In this document: positions 22,876 to 30,284 of the stretch, piece after piece
Layout: each line of letters begins with the position of its first letter
Numbering within the stretch: position 1 is the stretch's first letter
Assembly (NCBI GenBank): GCA_034434335.1
Contig: DAOTZS010000075.1
Span: 1 to 30,284, forward strand
Source: DAOTZS01 sp034434335
GTDB lineage: Bacteria; Chloroflexota; Anaerolineae; CG2-30-64-16
DNA: 30,284 bases
Direction: 5' to 3'
Notes under the pieces: generated by a model
Told to the model about the DNA's origin: nothing
Database searches by the model: none
Seen by the model: only the letters and a program-made list of their open reading frames with translations
Position numbers and translations under genes: made by a program

Positions 22876-22973
22876 GCCCAGAGCCAAAGCTCTGGGCCGA
22901 AAGAGTGAAGCCCTACGGGCTGGTTTTAGCCCCAATGGGGCTTTGCTCTCTCAGCGCGGGAGTTCAGTCCCGC
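22876..22973. repeat. Cluster of four hairpins of the intergenic palindrome family
   Basis: CCCAGAGC-caaa-GCTCTGGG (22876-22895), AGCCC-tac-GGGCT (22908-22920), AGCCCC-aat-GGGGCT (22928-22942) and GCGGGA-gttcag-TCCCGC (22956-22973). The caaa loop and the TTCAGT core recur in the repeat at 9845-9906 although the stems differ. No T tract marks a terminator. Confidence 0.75.
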
Positions 22974-23019
22974 TTCTATAACCGTACAGGTCTATCACAT
23001 ATGTTCGGGTGATATTCCG

Positions 23020-23409
23020 ATGTACATCCGTGACTATCAGCGATGGCTTGAGGCCTGGGACAGGGCGCGCGGCTGGGACCGCGTATCGCCGGCCCACACG
23101 TTGATCCACGCCCTGGAGGAGCTGGGCGAGGTGGCCCGCCTCGTGCTGCAGCTCGAGGGATACAAGAATGGGGGCAGCCCAGAGGAAATTCGCGAAGAGC
23201 TGGCCACCGAACTTTCAGATCTCCTCGTCTTCGTATTCAAGCTGGCCTACCAATGCGGCATTGATGTGGAGGAAGCATTGAAGGCCGGCCAGGCCAAAGC
23301 AGACCAACGCTGGGGAGACCTGGAGGCCGCCAGCGCTGAACTGGAGCGCTACCTGGCCCAGCAGGCGGAGAACGTGAATCGCTTGTGTAGAAGTGGCGAC
23401 AAAGAGTAG
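23020..23409 (+). CDS. MazG-like nucleotide pyrophosphohydrolase
   Basis: 129 aa, all-alpha NTP-PPase of the MazG/dUTPase-like superfamily. The metal-binding signature is complete: ALEELGEVARL (E33, E34, E37) and ATELSDLLVFVF (E64, D67). This fold hydrolyses (d)NTPs, with substrates ranging from dUTP to non-canonical nucleotides; the substrate here is unknown. The C-terminal 35 residues form a charged helix. The ATG at 23020 lacks a strong Shine-Dalgarno. It is followed 8 nt later by the remnant of a HEPN/MNT pair. Confidence 0.85.
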   Translation: MYIRDYQRWLEAWDRARGWDRVSPAHTLIHALEELGEVARLVLQLEGYKNGGSPEEIREELATELSDLLVFVFKLAYQCGIDVEEALKAGQAKADQRWGDLEAASAELERYLAQQAENVNRLCRSGDKE

Positions 23410-23417
23410 AGGGGAAA

Positions 23418-23516
23418 ATGCAACGCGATCAGGATTGGTTACGGGAAGCCCATGCCGAGTTACAGGCAGCCCGCGATCTGTATCGGGCTGAAAGCGTTAT
23501 TGCCGGACCGCCCTGA
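23418..23516 (+). pseudogene. Truncated HEPN-domain protein remnant
   Basis: A 32-codon frame begins MQRDQDWLREAHAELQAARD, the typical start of HEPN toxins, with GGGGAAA upstream. It hits TGA at 23514-23516. The +1 frame from about 23485 reads GLKALLPDRPE, which resembles the HEPN 'AEKALKALL' helix, so a deletion of roughly 20 or more residues with a frameshift is likely. The expected full length is about 120 aa and the catalytic RxxxxH motif is missing, so the toxin is dead. Confidence 0.65.
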
Positions 23517-23517
23517 A

Positions 23518-23931
23518 GTGGGGAAGTTGGAGCACTTCCTGAAACGTCTGCTCGATACCCGACGTGACGAAGTGGAATTCGTCGTCCTCTTTGGATCCAT
23601 GGCCAAAGGAAACTAGTCCTTGGGCAGCGACTACGATCTCCTGATCGGCCTGCGAGGAGAGGATGGGAAGCGCCTCATAGACCGCATTTATGAATTCTCG
23701 CTTCTGGTGGATGGGAATATCGAGGTGTTCCCTTATAACCAGGCTGCGTGGGAGCAGATGTTTACGGATTTCCACCCCTTGCTTCTCGAGGCTTTGGAAT
23801 ACGGGATAGTTCTCTTTGATCGAGGTGCCTTTGCTGCCATGCGTGATGCCTTTAGCCACTGGCGAACTGAGGGCGTAGTTACTCCCTCCGGTGCTGGCTG
23901 GAGGATCGCTTCATCCCGTATAGCATTTTAG
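23518..23931 (+). pseudogene. MNT-type nucleotidyltransferase with an in-frame TAG in the active-site motif
   Basis: From GTG 23518 the frame reads VGKLEHFLKRLLDTRR, then VEFVVLFGSMAKGN, then TAG (23614-23616), then SLGSDYDLLIGLRGEDGKRL and on to TAG at 23929. GSMAKG and SDYDL are the two halves of the nucleotidyltransferase signature GSxxxG...SDxD. A Trp is plausible at the stop position (TGG to TAG), so a single base change would have inactivated it. Without the stop the protein would be about 137 aa, the size of MNT antitoxins that pair with HEPN toxins. The HEPN remnant lies directly upstream. Sequencing error is an alternative. Confidence 0.75.
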
Positions 23932-23973
23932 GGCCGTCTGCACACTCAGCATTTCTCCCACATAGAGAACGTT

Positions 23974-26900
23974 ATGAACGCAAAACCATTGACCTTCCAA
24001 GAAGTAATCATGCGTCTCCAGGCCTTCTGGGCCGACCAGGGCTGCCTGATCTGGCAGCCGTATAGCGAGAAAGTGGGCGCGGGTACCGCCAACCCGGCCA
24101 CGGTGCTGCGCGTGCTGGGCCCCGAGCCGTGGAAAGTGGCCTACGTCGAGCCCAGCTACCGCCCCGACGACGGCCGCTATGCCGAGAACCCCAACCGCAT
24201 GCAGATGCACACCCAGTTCCAGGTCATCCTCAAACCGGCCCCTGCCGACGCGCAAGAGATCTACCTGCGCAGCCTGGAAGCCCTCGGCATTGACTATCGT
24301 CAGCATGACATCCGCTTTGTGGAGGATAACTGGGAATCGCCGGCCCTGGGCGCCTGGGGCCTGGGCTGGGAAGTCTGGCTCGACGGGCTGGAGATCACCC
24401 AGTACACCTATTTCCAGCAGGCTGGCGGCTTCCCCCTCGACCCGGTGCCGGTCGAATACACCTACGGCCTGGAGCGCATCGTCATGTATCTGCAGGGGGT
24501 CCGGGAGGTGTGGCAGATCACCTGGGACGGAGGGCGAACTTACGGCGACATCCTGAAGACCCCCGAAATCGAGCACTGCAAGTACGACTTCGAGATCGCC
24601 GATGTCGGCCGGCTGAAACAGATGTATGAGCTGTTTGAGGCCGAGGCCAGGAACTGCCTGGAGCACGGCCTGGTGATCCCGGCTCACGATTATGTCCTGC
24701 GTTGCTCTCACACCTTCAACCTGCTCGATGCACGTGGGGCTATTGGCGTTACCGAGCGACAGTACTACTTTGCCCGCATGCGCGACCTGGCCCGCCAGGT
24801 GTCAGTGGCCTATGTTGAGCAGCGCCAGCGCGAGGAATATCCATGGCTGGGCGAAAGTTCCCGGTTACAAGTTGAGAGTGCCAGGTCGCAGGTCGGGGGT
24901 CAGGCGTCTCAACCTGCAACCTGGAGCCCGGAACCTTCGACATATCTGCTCGAAATCGGCACGGAGGAGCTCCCCGCGGGCGACGTAGCCGATGCCATAA
25001 GCCAGCTCAAGGTAGCCGTCCCCAGGCTGCTAGATGAATTGCGTCTGGCCCACGGCGAGCTCTTTATCAGCGGCACCCCGCGCCGGCTGGTGGTGCTGAT
25101 CAAGGAGCTGGCCCCGCGCCAGTCCGACGAGGAGACATTGGTCAAGGGGCCGCCGGCCGACCGCGCTTTCGACAAAACGGGCACTGCCACCCAGGCCGCT
25201 ATCGGCTTCGCCCGCAAATATGGGGTGTCGCTGGACTCCCTCACGGTGCGGGAGGAAGGGGCCGGCCGCTACGTCTACGCGACGGTGCGCAAGGCCGGCC
25301 GGCCGACAGCCGAGGTGCTGGCCGAAGCACTGCCCGGCCTGGTTGGCGGGCTGCGCTTCGCTAAGGCCATGCGCTGGAACGCCAGCAACGTTTCCTTCTC
25401 GCGGCCGATCCGCTGGTTTGTCTCGCTCCTGGGGGACGCGCTCGTACCCTTCACCTATGCCGGGCTGACCGCCGGCCGCGTCACGCGCGGGCCGCGCTGC
25501 GAAGGCTCCCCCACGCTGGAAGTAACCCATGCCGATGCCTACCTGCCCCTGATGGCTGCCCACCATATCATCGTGGATCGCGATACCCGCCGGGCCACCA
25601 TCAAGGCCCAGGTGGATGCCCTGGCCGCCGAGGTGGGTGGTCAGGTCCCCGACGACCCCGCCCTTTTGGATGAGGTCACAGACCTGGTTGAGCAGCCCAC
25701 TGCTCTGCGCGGCAGCTTCGAGCCGGAATACCTGCGCCTGCCCCAGGAAGTGCTGATCACCGTGATGAAGAAGCACCAGCGGTACTTTCCGGTGGTCGGC
25801 AGGTTGGGAAATCAGGCCGCCAGTCTACCCGTCTACCAATCTACTAACTCCAACCTGCTCCCCTACTTCATCACCGTGCGCAACGGCCCGGCCGACTACC
25901 TGGATACAGTGCGCGCCGGCAACGAGGCCGTCATCCGGGCCCGCTACGCCGATGCCGCTTACTTCTACAGGGCCGATACCTCTCGCCCGCTGGCCGACTT
26001 CACGCCCAGGCTGGCCACCCTGACCTTCCAGGAGAAGCTGGGCTCGATGCTGGACAAGGTGCGCCGGCTGGAGCGCCTGGCGCCGGAGATCGGCCGACTG
26101 CTGGGGCTGGACCAGGCCGAACTGGCGACCCTCAGCCGGGCTGCCAGCCTGTGCAAGAGCGACCTGGCGACTCAGATGGTGGTCGAGCTGACCGCCCTGC
26201 AGGGGATCATGGGCCGCGAGTATGCCCGCCTATCTGGCGAACCGGAAGAGGTGGCACAGGCCATCTACGAACACTACCTGCCACGCTTTCAGGGCGATGC
26301 CCTGCCCCAGACGCGGCCCGGGCTGGCCCTGGGCATCGCCAATCGCCTGGACTCGCTGGTGGGGCTGTTTGCCGCTGGCCTGGCCCCCACCAGCACCGCC
26401 GACCCGTTTGGCCTGCGCCGGGAAGCCCTGGGGCTGGTGCAGGCCCTGGTCGGCAGGGAGCAACCTTTCGACCTGCGCCCGGCCTTGCAAGCCGCGGCCG
26501 GCCTCCTGCCCATAGCTGCCGGCGAAGAGGTCCTGGCCGAGGTGCAGACGTTCATCCGGGATCGGCTGTATGCCCTGCTGCGAGACCAGGGCCTGCCCCA
26601 CGACGTGGTGAGCGCGGTGCTGGCCGAACGCAGCCACGACCCCTATCGCGCGGCCAGGGCCGCGCGCGACCTGGCAGACCTGGTCTCAACGGCCGACTGG
26701 CCCCAGATGCTGATCGCCTATGCGCGCTGCAAGCGCATCGTGCGCGGGATAGAGGAGCACTACCCCCTGGCACCCGAGTTCTACACAGAGCCAGCAGCTC
26801 AGCAGTTGTACCAGGTCTATCAGAGTGTAAGCCAGCGCGCCAGCGCATGGCGCGCCGGTGCCAGTGGGGTGCAAGCTCTGGGCGAGGTGTTGCGAGAACT

Positions 26901-27045
26901 GCAAGAGCCGATCAATCGCTTCTTTACAGACATTCTGGTGATGGCCGAGGACCCGTTGCTGCGCCAGGCGCGGTTGGCGCTGGTGCAGCACGTGGCAGCT
27001 TTACCCGACGGCCTGGCCGACCTGAGCCAGTTGCAGGGGTTCTGA
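23974..27045 (+). CDS. glyQS: Glycyl-tRNA synthetase, fused alpha and beta subunits
   Basis: 1023 aa class II aminoacyl-tRNA synthetase of the bacterial alpha2beta2 type, encoded as one chain. Residues 1-295 are GlyQ (catalytic): LTFQEVIMRLQAFWADQGC, PSYRPDDGRYAENPNRMQMH, FVEDNWESPALGAWGLGWEV, VEYTYGLERIVMYLQ. Residues from about 326 are GlyS (YLLEIGTEELPAGDVADAIS; KKHQRYFPV; LPYFITVRNG), ending in a DALR-like anticodon domain. Two in-frame repeat insertions are visible: the inter-domain linker (residues about 296-325; palindrome at 24863-24921) and a segment at residues 610-629 (25800-25857). No T-box is apparent upstream. The Shine-Dalgarno is weak (GAGAACG). Followed 30 nt later by a PLP enzyme. 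Confidence 0.95.
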   Translation: MNAKPLTFQEVIMRLQAFWADQGCLIWQPYSEKVGAGTANPATVLRVLGPEPWKVAYVEPSYRPDDGRYAENPNRMQMHTQFQVILKPAPADAQEIYLRSLEALGIDYRQHDIRFVEDNWESPALGAWGLGWEVWLDGLEITQYTYFQQAGGFPLDPVPVEYTYGLERIVMYLQGVREVWQITWDGGRTYGDILKTPEIEHCKYDFEIADVGRLKQMYELFEAEARNCLEHGLVIPAHDYVLRCSHTFNLLDARGAIGVTERQYYFARMRDLARQVSVAYVEQRQREEYPWLGESSRLQVESARSQVGGQASQPATWSPEPSTYLLEIGTEELPAGDVADAISQLKVAVPRLLDELRLAHGELFISGTPRRLVVLIKELAPRQSDEETLVKGPPADRAFDKTGTATQAAIGFARKYGVSLDSLTVREEGAGRYVYATVRKAGRPTAEVLAEALPGLVGGLRFAKAMRWNASNVSFSRPIRWFVSLLGDALVPFTYAGLTAGRVTRGPRCEGSPTLEVTHADAYLPLMAAHHIIVDRDTRRATIKAQVDALAAEVGGQVPDDPALLDEVTDLVEQPTALRGSFEPEYLRLPQEVLITVMKKHQRYFPVVGRLGNQAASLPVYQSTNSNLLPYFITVRNGPADYLDTVRAGNEAVIRARYADAAYFYRADTSRPLADFTPRLATLTFQEKLGSMLDKVRRLERLAPEIGRLLGLDQAELATLSRAASLCKSDLATQMVVELTALQGIMGREYARLSGEPEEVAQAIYEHYLPRFQGDALPQTRPGLALGIANRLDSLVGLFAAGLAPTSTADPFGLRREALGLVQALVGREQPFDLRPALQAAAGLLPIAAGEEVLAEVQTFIRDRLYALLRDQGLPHDVVSAVLAERSHDPYRAARAARDLADLVSTADWPQMLIAYARCKRIVRGIEEHYPLAPEFYTEPAAQQLYQVYQSVSQRASAWRAGASGVQALGEVLRELQEPINRFFTDILVMAEDPLLRQARLALVQHVAALPDGLADLSQLQGF
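24863..24921. repeat. Inverted repeat forming the GlyQ-GlyS linker
   Basis: GGTTACAAGTTGAGA (24863-24877) is inverted against 24907-24921, whose reverse complement is GGTTGCAGGTTGAGA (13 of 15 match). Flanking GTTCC/GGAAC adds to the symmetry. It is in frame and encodes a Ser/Gln/Pro-rich linker. Confidence 0.75.
25800..25857. repeat. Inverted repeat inserted inside the GlyS domain
   Basis: CAGGTTGG (25800-25807) and CCAACCTG (25850-25857) are perfect inverted repeats around a core containing TCTACCCGTCTACC. It adds about 15-20 residues (starting GRLGNQAASLP) between the conserved YFPVV and LLPYFITVRNG, where GlyS proteins usually have a short DGKLL-type turn. Confidence 0.7.
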
Positions 27046-27075
27046 CACGTATAGTGCAGGGAATGGCCAGGGCAG

Positions 27076-28059
27076 ATGAGCGAGTACGTGACCTTCGAGG
27101 ACATCGTGACGGCCGGCGAGCGCATCGCGGGTGTGGCTCACCGCACCCCGGTGGTTACCTCGCGGCTGCTGGATGCCGCGTGTGGCAACCGCCTGTTTCT
27201 CAAGTGCGAGAACTTTCAACGGGCTGGGGCCTTCAAATTCCGCGGGGCCTTCAACGCCGTCAGCCAGTTGAGCCAGGCCGCGCGTGAGGCCGGGGTCATC
27301 ACGTACTCGTCGGGCAACCATGCCCAGGCACTGGCCTTGGCCTGCCAGCTCACGGGCATGCGGGCCACCGTTGTCATGCCCCAGACCGCGCCACCCCAGA
27401 AGCTGGCAGCCACGCGGGACTACGGTGCCCAAATCGTGCTCTACGACCCGCAGGTGGCCAGCCGTGAGGTGATCGCCCAAGAGCTGGCCGCGCGGCACGG
27501 TTATGTGGTGATACCGCCTTACGACCACCCCCACATCATTGCCGGCCAGGGCACCGCCGCCAAAGAGTTGCTCGAAGAGCTGGCTCCTGACGGCCTGGAC
27601 TACCTGTTCGTCCCTTGTGGAGGCGGTGGGCTCCTGAGCGGTTGCGCCGTGGCCGCCAAGCATCTGTGTCCGGCGTGCAAGGTGATCGGGGTTGAGCCTG
27701 AGGCCGGGGATGACGCCACTCGCTCATTCAAGACGGGTGTCTTGCACACCGTACACAACCCAGACACCATCGCCGACGGCGCGCGCACGCCATCCCTGGG
27801 CCACTACACCTTCCCCCTCATCCGGCGCTACGTGGACGACATGCTGACCGTCTCCGACGAGGACCTGATCCGCACCCTGCACTTCGTCTGGACGCGGTTG
27901 AAGCTGGTGGTCGAGCCGACCGGTGCATTGGGCCTGGCCGCGCTGTTCAGCCAGCGCTACCCACTGAGCGGCAAACGGGTGGGCGTGATCATCAGCGGCG
28001 GCAATGCCGATGTGGTGAAGGTGGCAGAATGGTTCAAGGCCCTGGACAGCGGAGGATAG
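27076..28059 (+). CDS. PLP-dependent threonine/serine dehydratase or racemase (fold type II)
   Basis: 327 aa, single catalytic domain without the ACT-like regulatory domain of biosynthetic IlvA. PLP lysine K54 lies in GAFKFRGAFNAV. Substrate loop SSGNHAQALALA, phosphate-binding PCGGGGLLSG, and C-terminal IISGGNADV are all present. The length and motifs match threonine ammonia-lyase (catabolic), serine racemase and threo-3-hydroxyaspartate dehydratase, which cannot be separated by eye. The segment VIGVEPEAGDDATRSFKTG matches serine-racemase-like members well. It starts 30 nt after glyQS and is followed within 4 nt by sbcC, suggesting one transcript. Confidence 0.88.
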   Translation: MSEYVTFEDIVTAGERIAGVAHRTPVVTSRLLDAACGNRLFLKCENFQRAGAFKFRGAFNAVSQLSQAAREAGVITYSSGNHAQALALACQLTGMRATVVMPQTAPPQKLAATRDYGAQIVLYDPQVASREVIAQELAARHGYVVIPPYDHPHIIAGQGTAAKELLEELAPDGLDYLFVPCGGGGLLSGCAVAAKHLCPACKVIGVEPEAGDDATRSFKTGVLHTVHNPDTIADGARTPSLGHYTFPLIRRYVDDMLTVSDEDLIRTLHFVWTRLKLVVEPTGALGLAALFSQRYPLSGKRVGVIISGGNADVVKVAEWFKALDSGG

Positions 28060-28063
28060 GACC

Positions 28064-30284
28064 ATGATCCCCGAGCGCCTGCGCCTGTATAACTTCATGT
28101 GCTATCGCAACGAGCAAAGCCTGGATTTCAGCGGCATGCATCTGGCCTGTCTGGCCGGCGACAACGGCCACGGCAAATCAGCGTTGCTGGATGCCATGAC
28201 CTGGGCGCTGTGGGGGAGGGCGCGCAGTTCGCGCGACGATGACCTCATCAGCCTGGGCGAAAACGAGATGTGGGTGGAGTTTGAGTTCTCCCTTGGGCCG
28301 CAGCGCTATCGCGTGTGGCGGCAGCGCAGCAAAAGGGGCCGCGGCCAGACTGCCCTGCACTTCTACGTCTGGAACGAGCAGGGAGGAGCATGGCAGCCCC
28401 TTGATGAGGGAGGAGTGCGCGAGCGCCAGGCTCAGATCGTGCGCCTCTTGCGCATGGACTACGAGACCTTCGTTAACTCGGCCTTCCTGCTCCAGGGCAA
28501 GGCCGACTCCTTCACCCTCAAGACCGCCAGCGAACGCAAGCAGATCCTGGCCGACATCCTGGGGCTGGACCGCTACGCCCTGTACGAACAGCGAGCCAGG
28601 GAGATGGCCCAGGCCCTGAAGGAGCAGGCAGCCCAGGTCCAGGCCGACATCCGCTGGATCGAGGCCGAGCTGGCACGCCGCCAGGAATACGAGGCTCAAC
28701 TGGCCGCGGCCCAGCGGGCGGTGGCCGAAGCTGTCGAGCGCCTGCGCGCTGCCGAGCTCGAACAGGCCCGGGTGCGCGAGGTGGTCATGGGATTGCGCAG
28801 CCAGGCCCAGCAATTAGCCGACCTGCGCCGCCGCCTGGAGCGCAGCCAGGCCGAACTGGGCGACCTGCAGCGCCAGCTTGCTGCCGCGGAGAAGCGCGTG
28901 GAGCAGTTCATGGCTGTGCTGGCCCAGCGGAACGAGATCGAAGCCGGCTGGGCAGCCCTGGAACAGGCAAGACAAGAGGATGAACAGTGGAATGCTCGCC
29001 TGCGACGCCATACCCAGCTTCAGGAGCAGTTGGCCAGCCTACAACGGGCGGTGGACCAGGCCCGGGCCAGCCTGGAGGCCGAACAGCGCCGCCTGGCCGA
29101 CCGCTACGCCGAGCTGGGCCGCAAGATCGCGCTGAGCCAGGAGCAGGCTGGCGAGCTGGAGGAGGTGCGCGCCATCCTGCAATACCTGGACGCGCGGCAC
29201 GCGCGCCGCGAGGTAATCGAGGGTGAACTGCGTGGCCTGGAGGCCAGGCTGGCCGGCCTGAAGGCCGAGCACAAGCGCGTCGAGGCTGATGGCCGGCTGG
29301 CCAGCGAAAAGATCGCTGCCCTGCGCGAGGCTGCCACCTGCCCCCTGTGCGGGCAGGGCCTCACCCCGGCTCATCGCGACCAAATCCTGGAGGAGCTGGC
29401 CGGCGAGCGGGATGCCCTGGCTGAGCGCTACCTCACCCTGAGCGCCGAGATCAAGGCCCTTACCGAGCAACGGGCAGCCCTGGAACAGGAAAAGATCGGC
29501 CTGGAACAGGAGCTGCGCCTGCGCGATGCCCGGCAACGCCGGTTGGCTCAGCTCGAGACCTCGCTTGCCGAGGGGCAGGCTGCGGCAGCGGAACAGAGCC
29601 GTCTGGCCACCGAAATGGCCGAGGTCGCCCGCCGGCTGGCCGACCAGGACTACGCGCCGGATGAGCGCGGCCGGCTGGCTCACCTGCAGGCGCAACTGGA
29701 CGCCATCGGCTATGACCCCGCGGCCCATGCTCGCGTGCGTGCGGAGGTTGACCGCCTGCGCCCCTTTGATGCACGCTACCAGCGCGAACTGTTGCCCGCG
29801 CTCGACGGCATCGAAGATGCCCGGGCCCGGGTAGAAGCCCTGCGCGGCCAGCTCGATCGCCGCATCGCGGAAGTCGCCGCCGACCAGGCCACGGCCGACC
29901 AGCTCGCCCGCGCGGTCGAAGAGCTGCCCCGGCTCGAGGAGGCCCTGGCACGCGCTGACGCTGCCGTCTCGGAGGCTGCCCAGGCCGAACGTGAAGCCCG
30001 TCGCCGCGAGGGGGCTGCCCTTCAGCAGCTCAGCGCCCTGGACGCCCTGGTTGAGCGCCGCGCCGGGTTGTATAAGCGTCTCAACGCCCTGAACACGGAG
30101 ATCGGCATCTACCACGAGCTCCAGGAAGCCTTCAGCAAAAGGGGCCTGCAGGCCATGATCATCGAAAGTGCCATCCCCGAAATCGAAACCGAAGCCAACA
30201 TCCTGCTGGCCCGCATGACCGAAGGCCGCATGAGCGTGCGCCTGGAGACCCAGCGCGAGAAAGTCACAGGGGGTATGGCCGAGA
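28064..30284 (+). CDS. sbcC: SbcC-type exonuclease subunit / Rad50-like SMC ATPase (3' end outside window)
   Basis: Open from ATG 28064 to the window edge with no stop, 740 codons visible. Partner of SbcD in the complex that cleaves DNA hairpins and processes double-strand ends. It starts IPERLRLYNFMCYRNEQSLD; Walker A is GDNGHGKS (K38) at 32-39; the Q-loop region is FVNSAFLLQGKADSF. Long coiled coils follow, broken by the zinc hook CPLC (C426, C429; AATCPLCGQGLTPAHRD). The frame ends in IIESAIPEIETEANILLARM and RLETQREKVTGG, just before the expected signature/Walker B lobe. GGAGG overlaps the upstream gene's end. The palindrome-rich setting is notable given the enzyme's hairpin substrate, but that is only coincidence of location. 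Confidence 0.92.
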   Translation, partial: MIPERLRLYNFMCYRNEQSLDFSGMHLACLAGDNGHGKSALLDAMTWALWGRARSSRDDDLISLGENEMWVEFEFSLGPQRYRVWRQRSKRGRGQTALHFYVWNEQGGAWQPLDEGGVRERQAQIVRLLRMDYETFVNSAFLLQGKADSFTLKTASERKQILADILGLDRYALYEQRAREMAQALKEQAAQVQADIRWIEAELARRQEYEAQLAAAQRAVAEAVERLRAAELEQARVREVVMGLRSQAQQLADLRRRLERSQAELGDLQRQLAAAEKRVEQFMAVLAQRNEIEAGWAALEQARQEDEQWNARLRRHTQLQEQLASLQRAVDQARASLEAEQRRLADRYAELGRKIALSQEQAGELEEVRAILQYLDARHARREVIEGELRGLEARLAGLKAEHKRVEADGRLASEKIAALREAATCPLCGQGLTPAHRDQILEELAGERDALAERYLTLSAEIKALTEQRAALEQEKIGLEQELRLRDARQRRLAQLETSLAEGQAAAAEQSRLATEMAEVARRLADQDYAPDERGRLAHLQAQLDAIGYDPAAHARVRAEVDRLRPFDARYQRELLPALDGIEDARARVEALRGQLDRRIAEVAADQATADQLARAVEELPRLEEALARADAAVSEAAQAEREARRREGAALQQLSALDALVERRAGLYKRLNALNTEIGIYHELQEAFSKRGLQAMIIESAIPEIETEANILLARMTEGRMSVRLETQREKVTGGMAE

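Noticed and set aside
23930..23973. T-box or other riboswitch before glyQS
   Set aside because: The gap between the pseudogene stop and the start codon is only 42 nt and shows no specifier or antiterminator structure.

Overview
The window is GC-rich, densely coded bacterial chromosome. A fused alpha+beta glycyl-tRNA synthetase, a membrane-anchored spermidine-synthase-like protein, a RodZ-type protein with a Pro/Thr-rich linker, RecD2, and abundant short palindromic repeats and small non-autonomous inverted-repeat elements together suggest Chloroflexota (Anaerolineae-like). That placement is an inference from gene content; no rRNA or tRNA gene is present to confirm it.

Layout. 1-569: a rho-independent terminator followed by two adjacent MITE-like elements. 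570-2613 (-): VTT/DedA-type membrane protein and rlmD. 2663-6194 (+): a polytopic spermidine-synthase-like protein, a BadF-family amino-sugar kinase and nanE, meeting an N-acetylmuramoyl-L-alanine amidase (-) tail to tail. 6799-7365: divergent promoters, then a MITE with a second element nested inside it, lying between the rodZ promoter and the rodZ start. 7366-9921 (+): rodZ and rimO; the rimO 3' end runs through a cloverleaf-like palindromic repeat. 9911-12712 (-): DUF1232 protein, an 8-TM protein, a small membrane protein and a very acidic protein, with a second MITE-2 copy among them. 12934-13327 (+): a canonical promoter, about 350 nt of multi-stem sequence with no ORF, and a terminator: a candidate structured RNA. 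13294-17190 (-): recD2, cytidylate-kinase-like protein, divergent nuclease-like protein, hpt. 17415-19853 (+): large subtilisin-like protease. 19879-22341 (-): ftsH and an FlK-type thioesterase. 22342-23019: an 8 x 30-bp tandem palindrome array and a hairpin cluster. 23020-28059 (+): MazG-like protein, a decayed HEPN/MNT toxin-antitoxin pair, glyQS and a PLP-dependent threonine/serine dehydratase. 28064 to the window end (+): sbcC, cut by the edge.

The genes are mostly housekeeping: RNA modification, translation, proteolysis, DNA repair and recombination, nucleotide salvage, and amino-sugar/cell-wall metabolism. The unusual content is structural: (1) the promoter-to-terminator RNA unit at 12934-13327; (2) at least three MITE-like families, two with visible 8-bp target duplications and one nested in the rodZ leader; (3) palindromic repeats that sit inside coding frames (twice in glyQS, once at the rimO C-terminus), comparable in concept to Rickettsia palindromic elements; (4) a loose family of stem-variable palindromes with a shared core scattered between genes.
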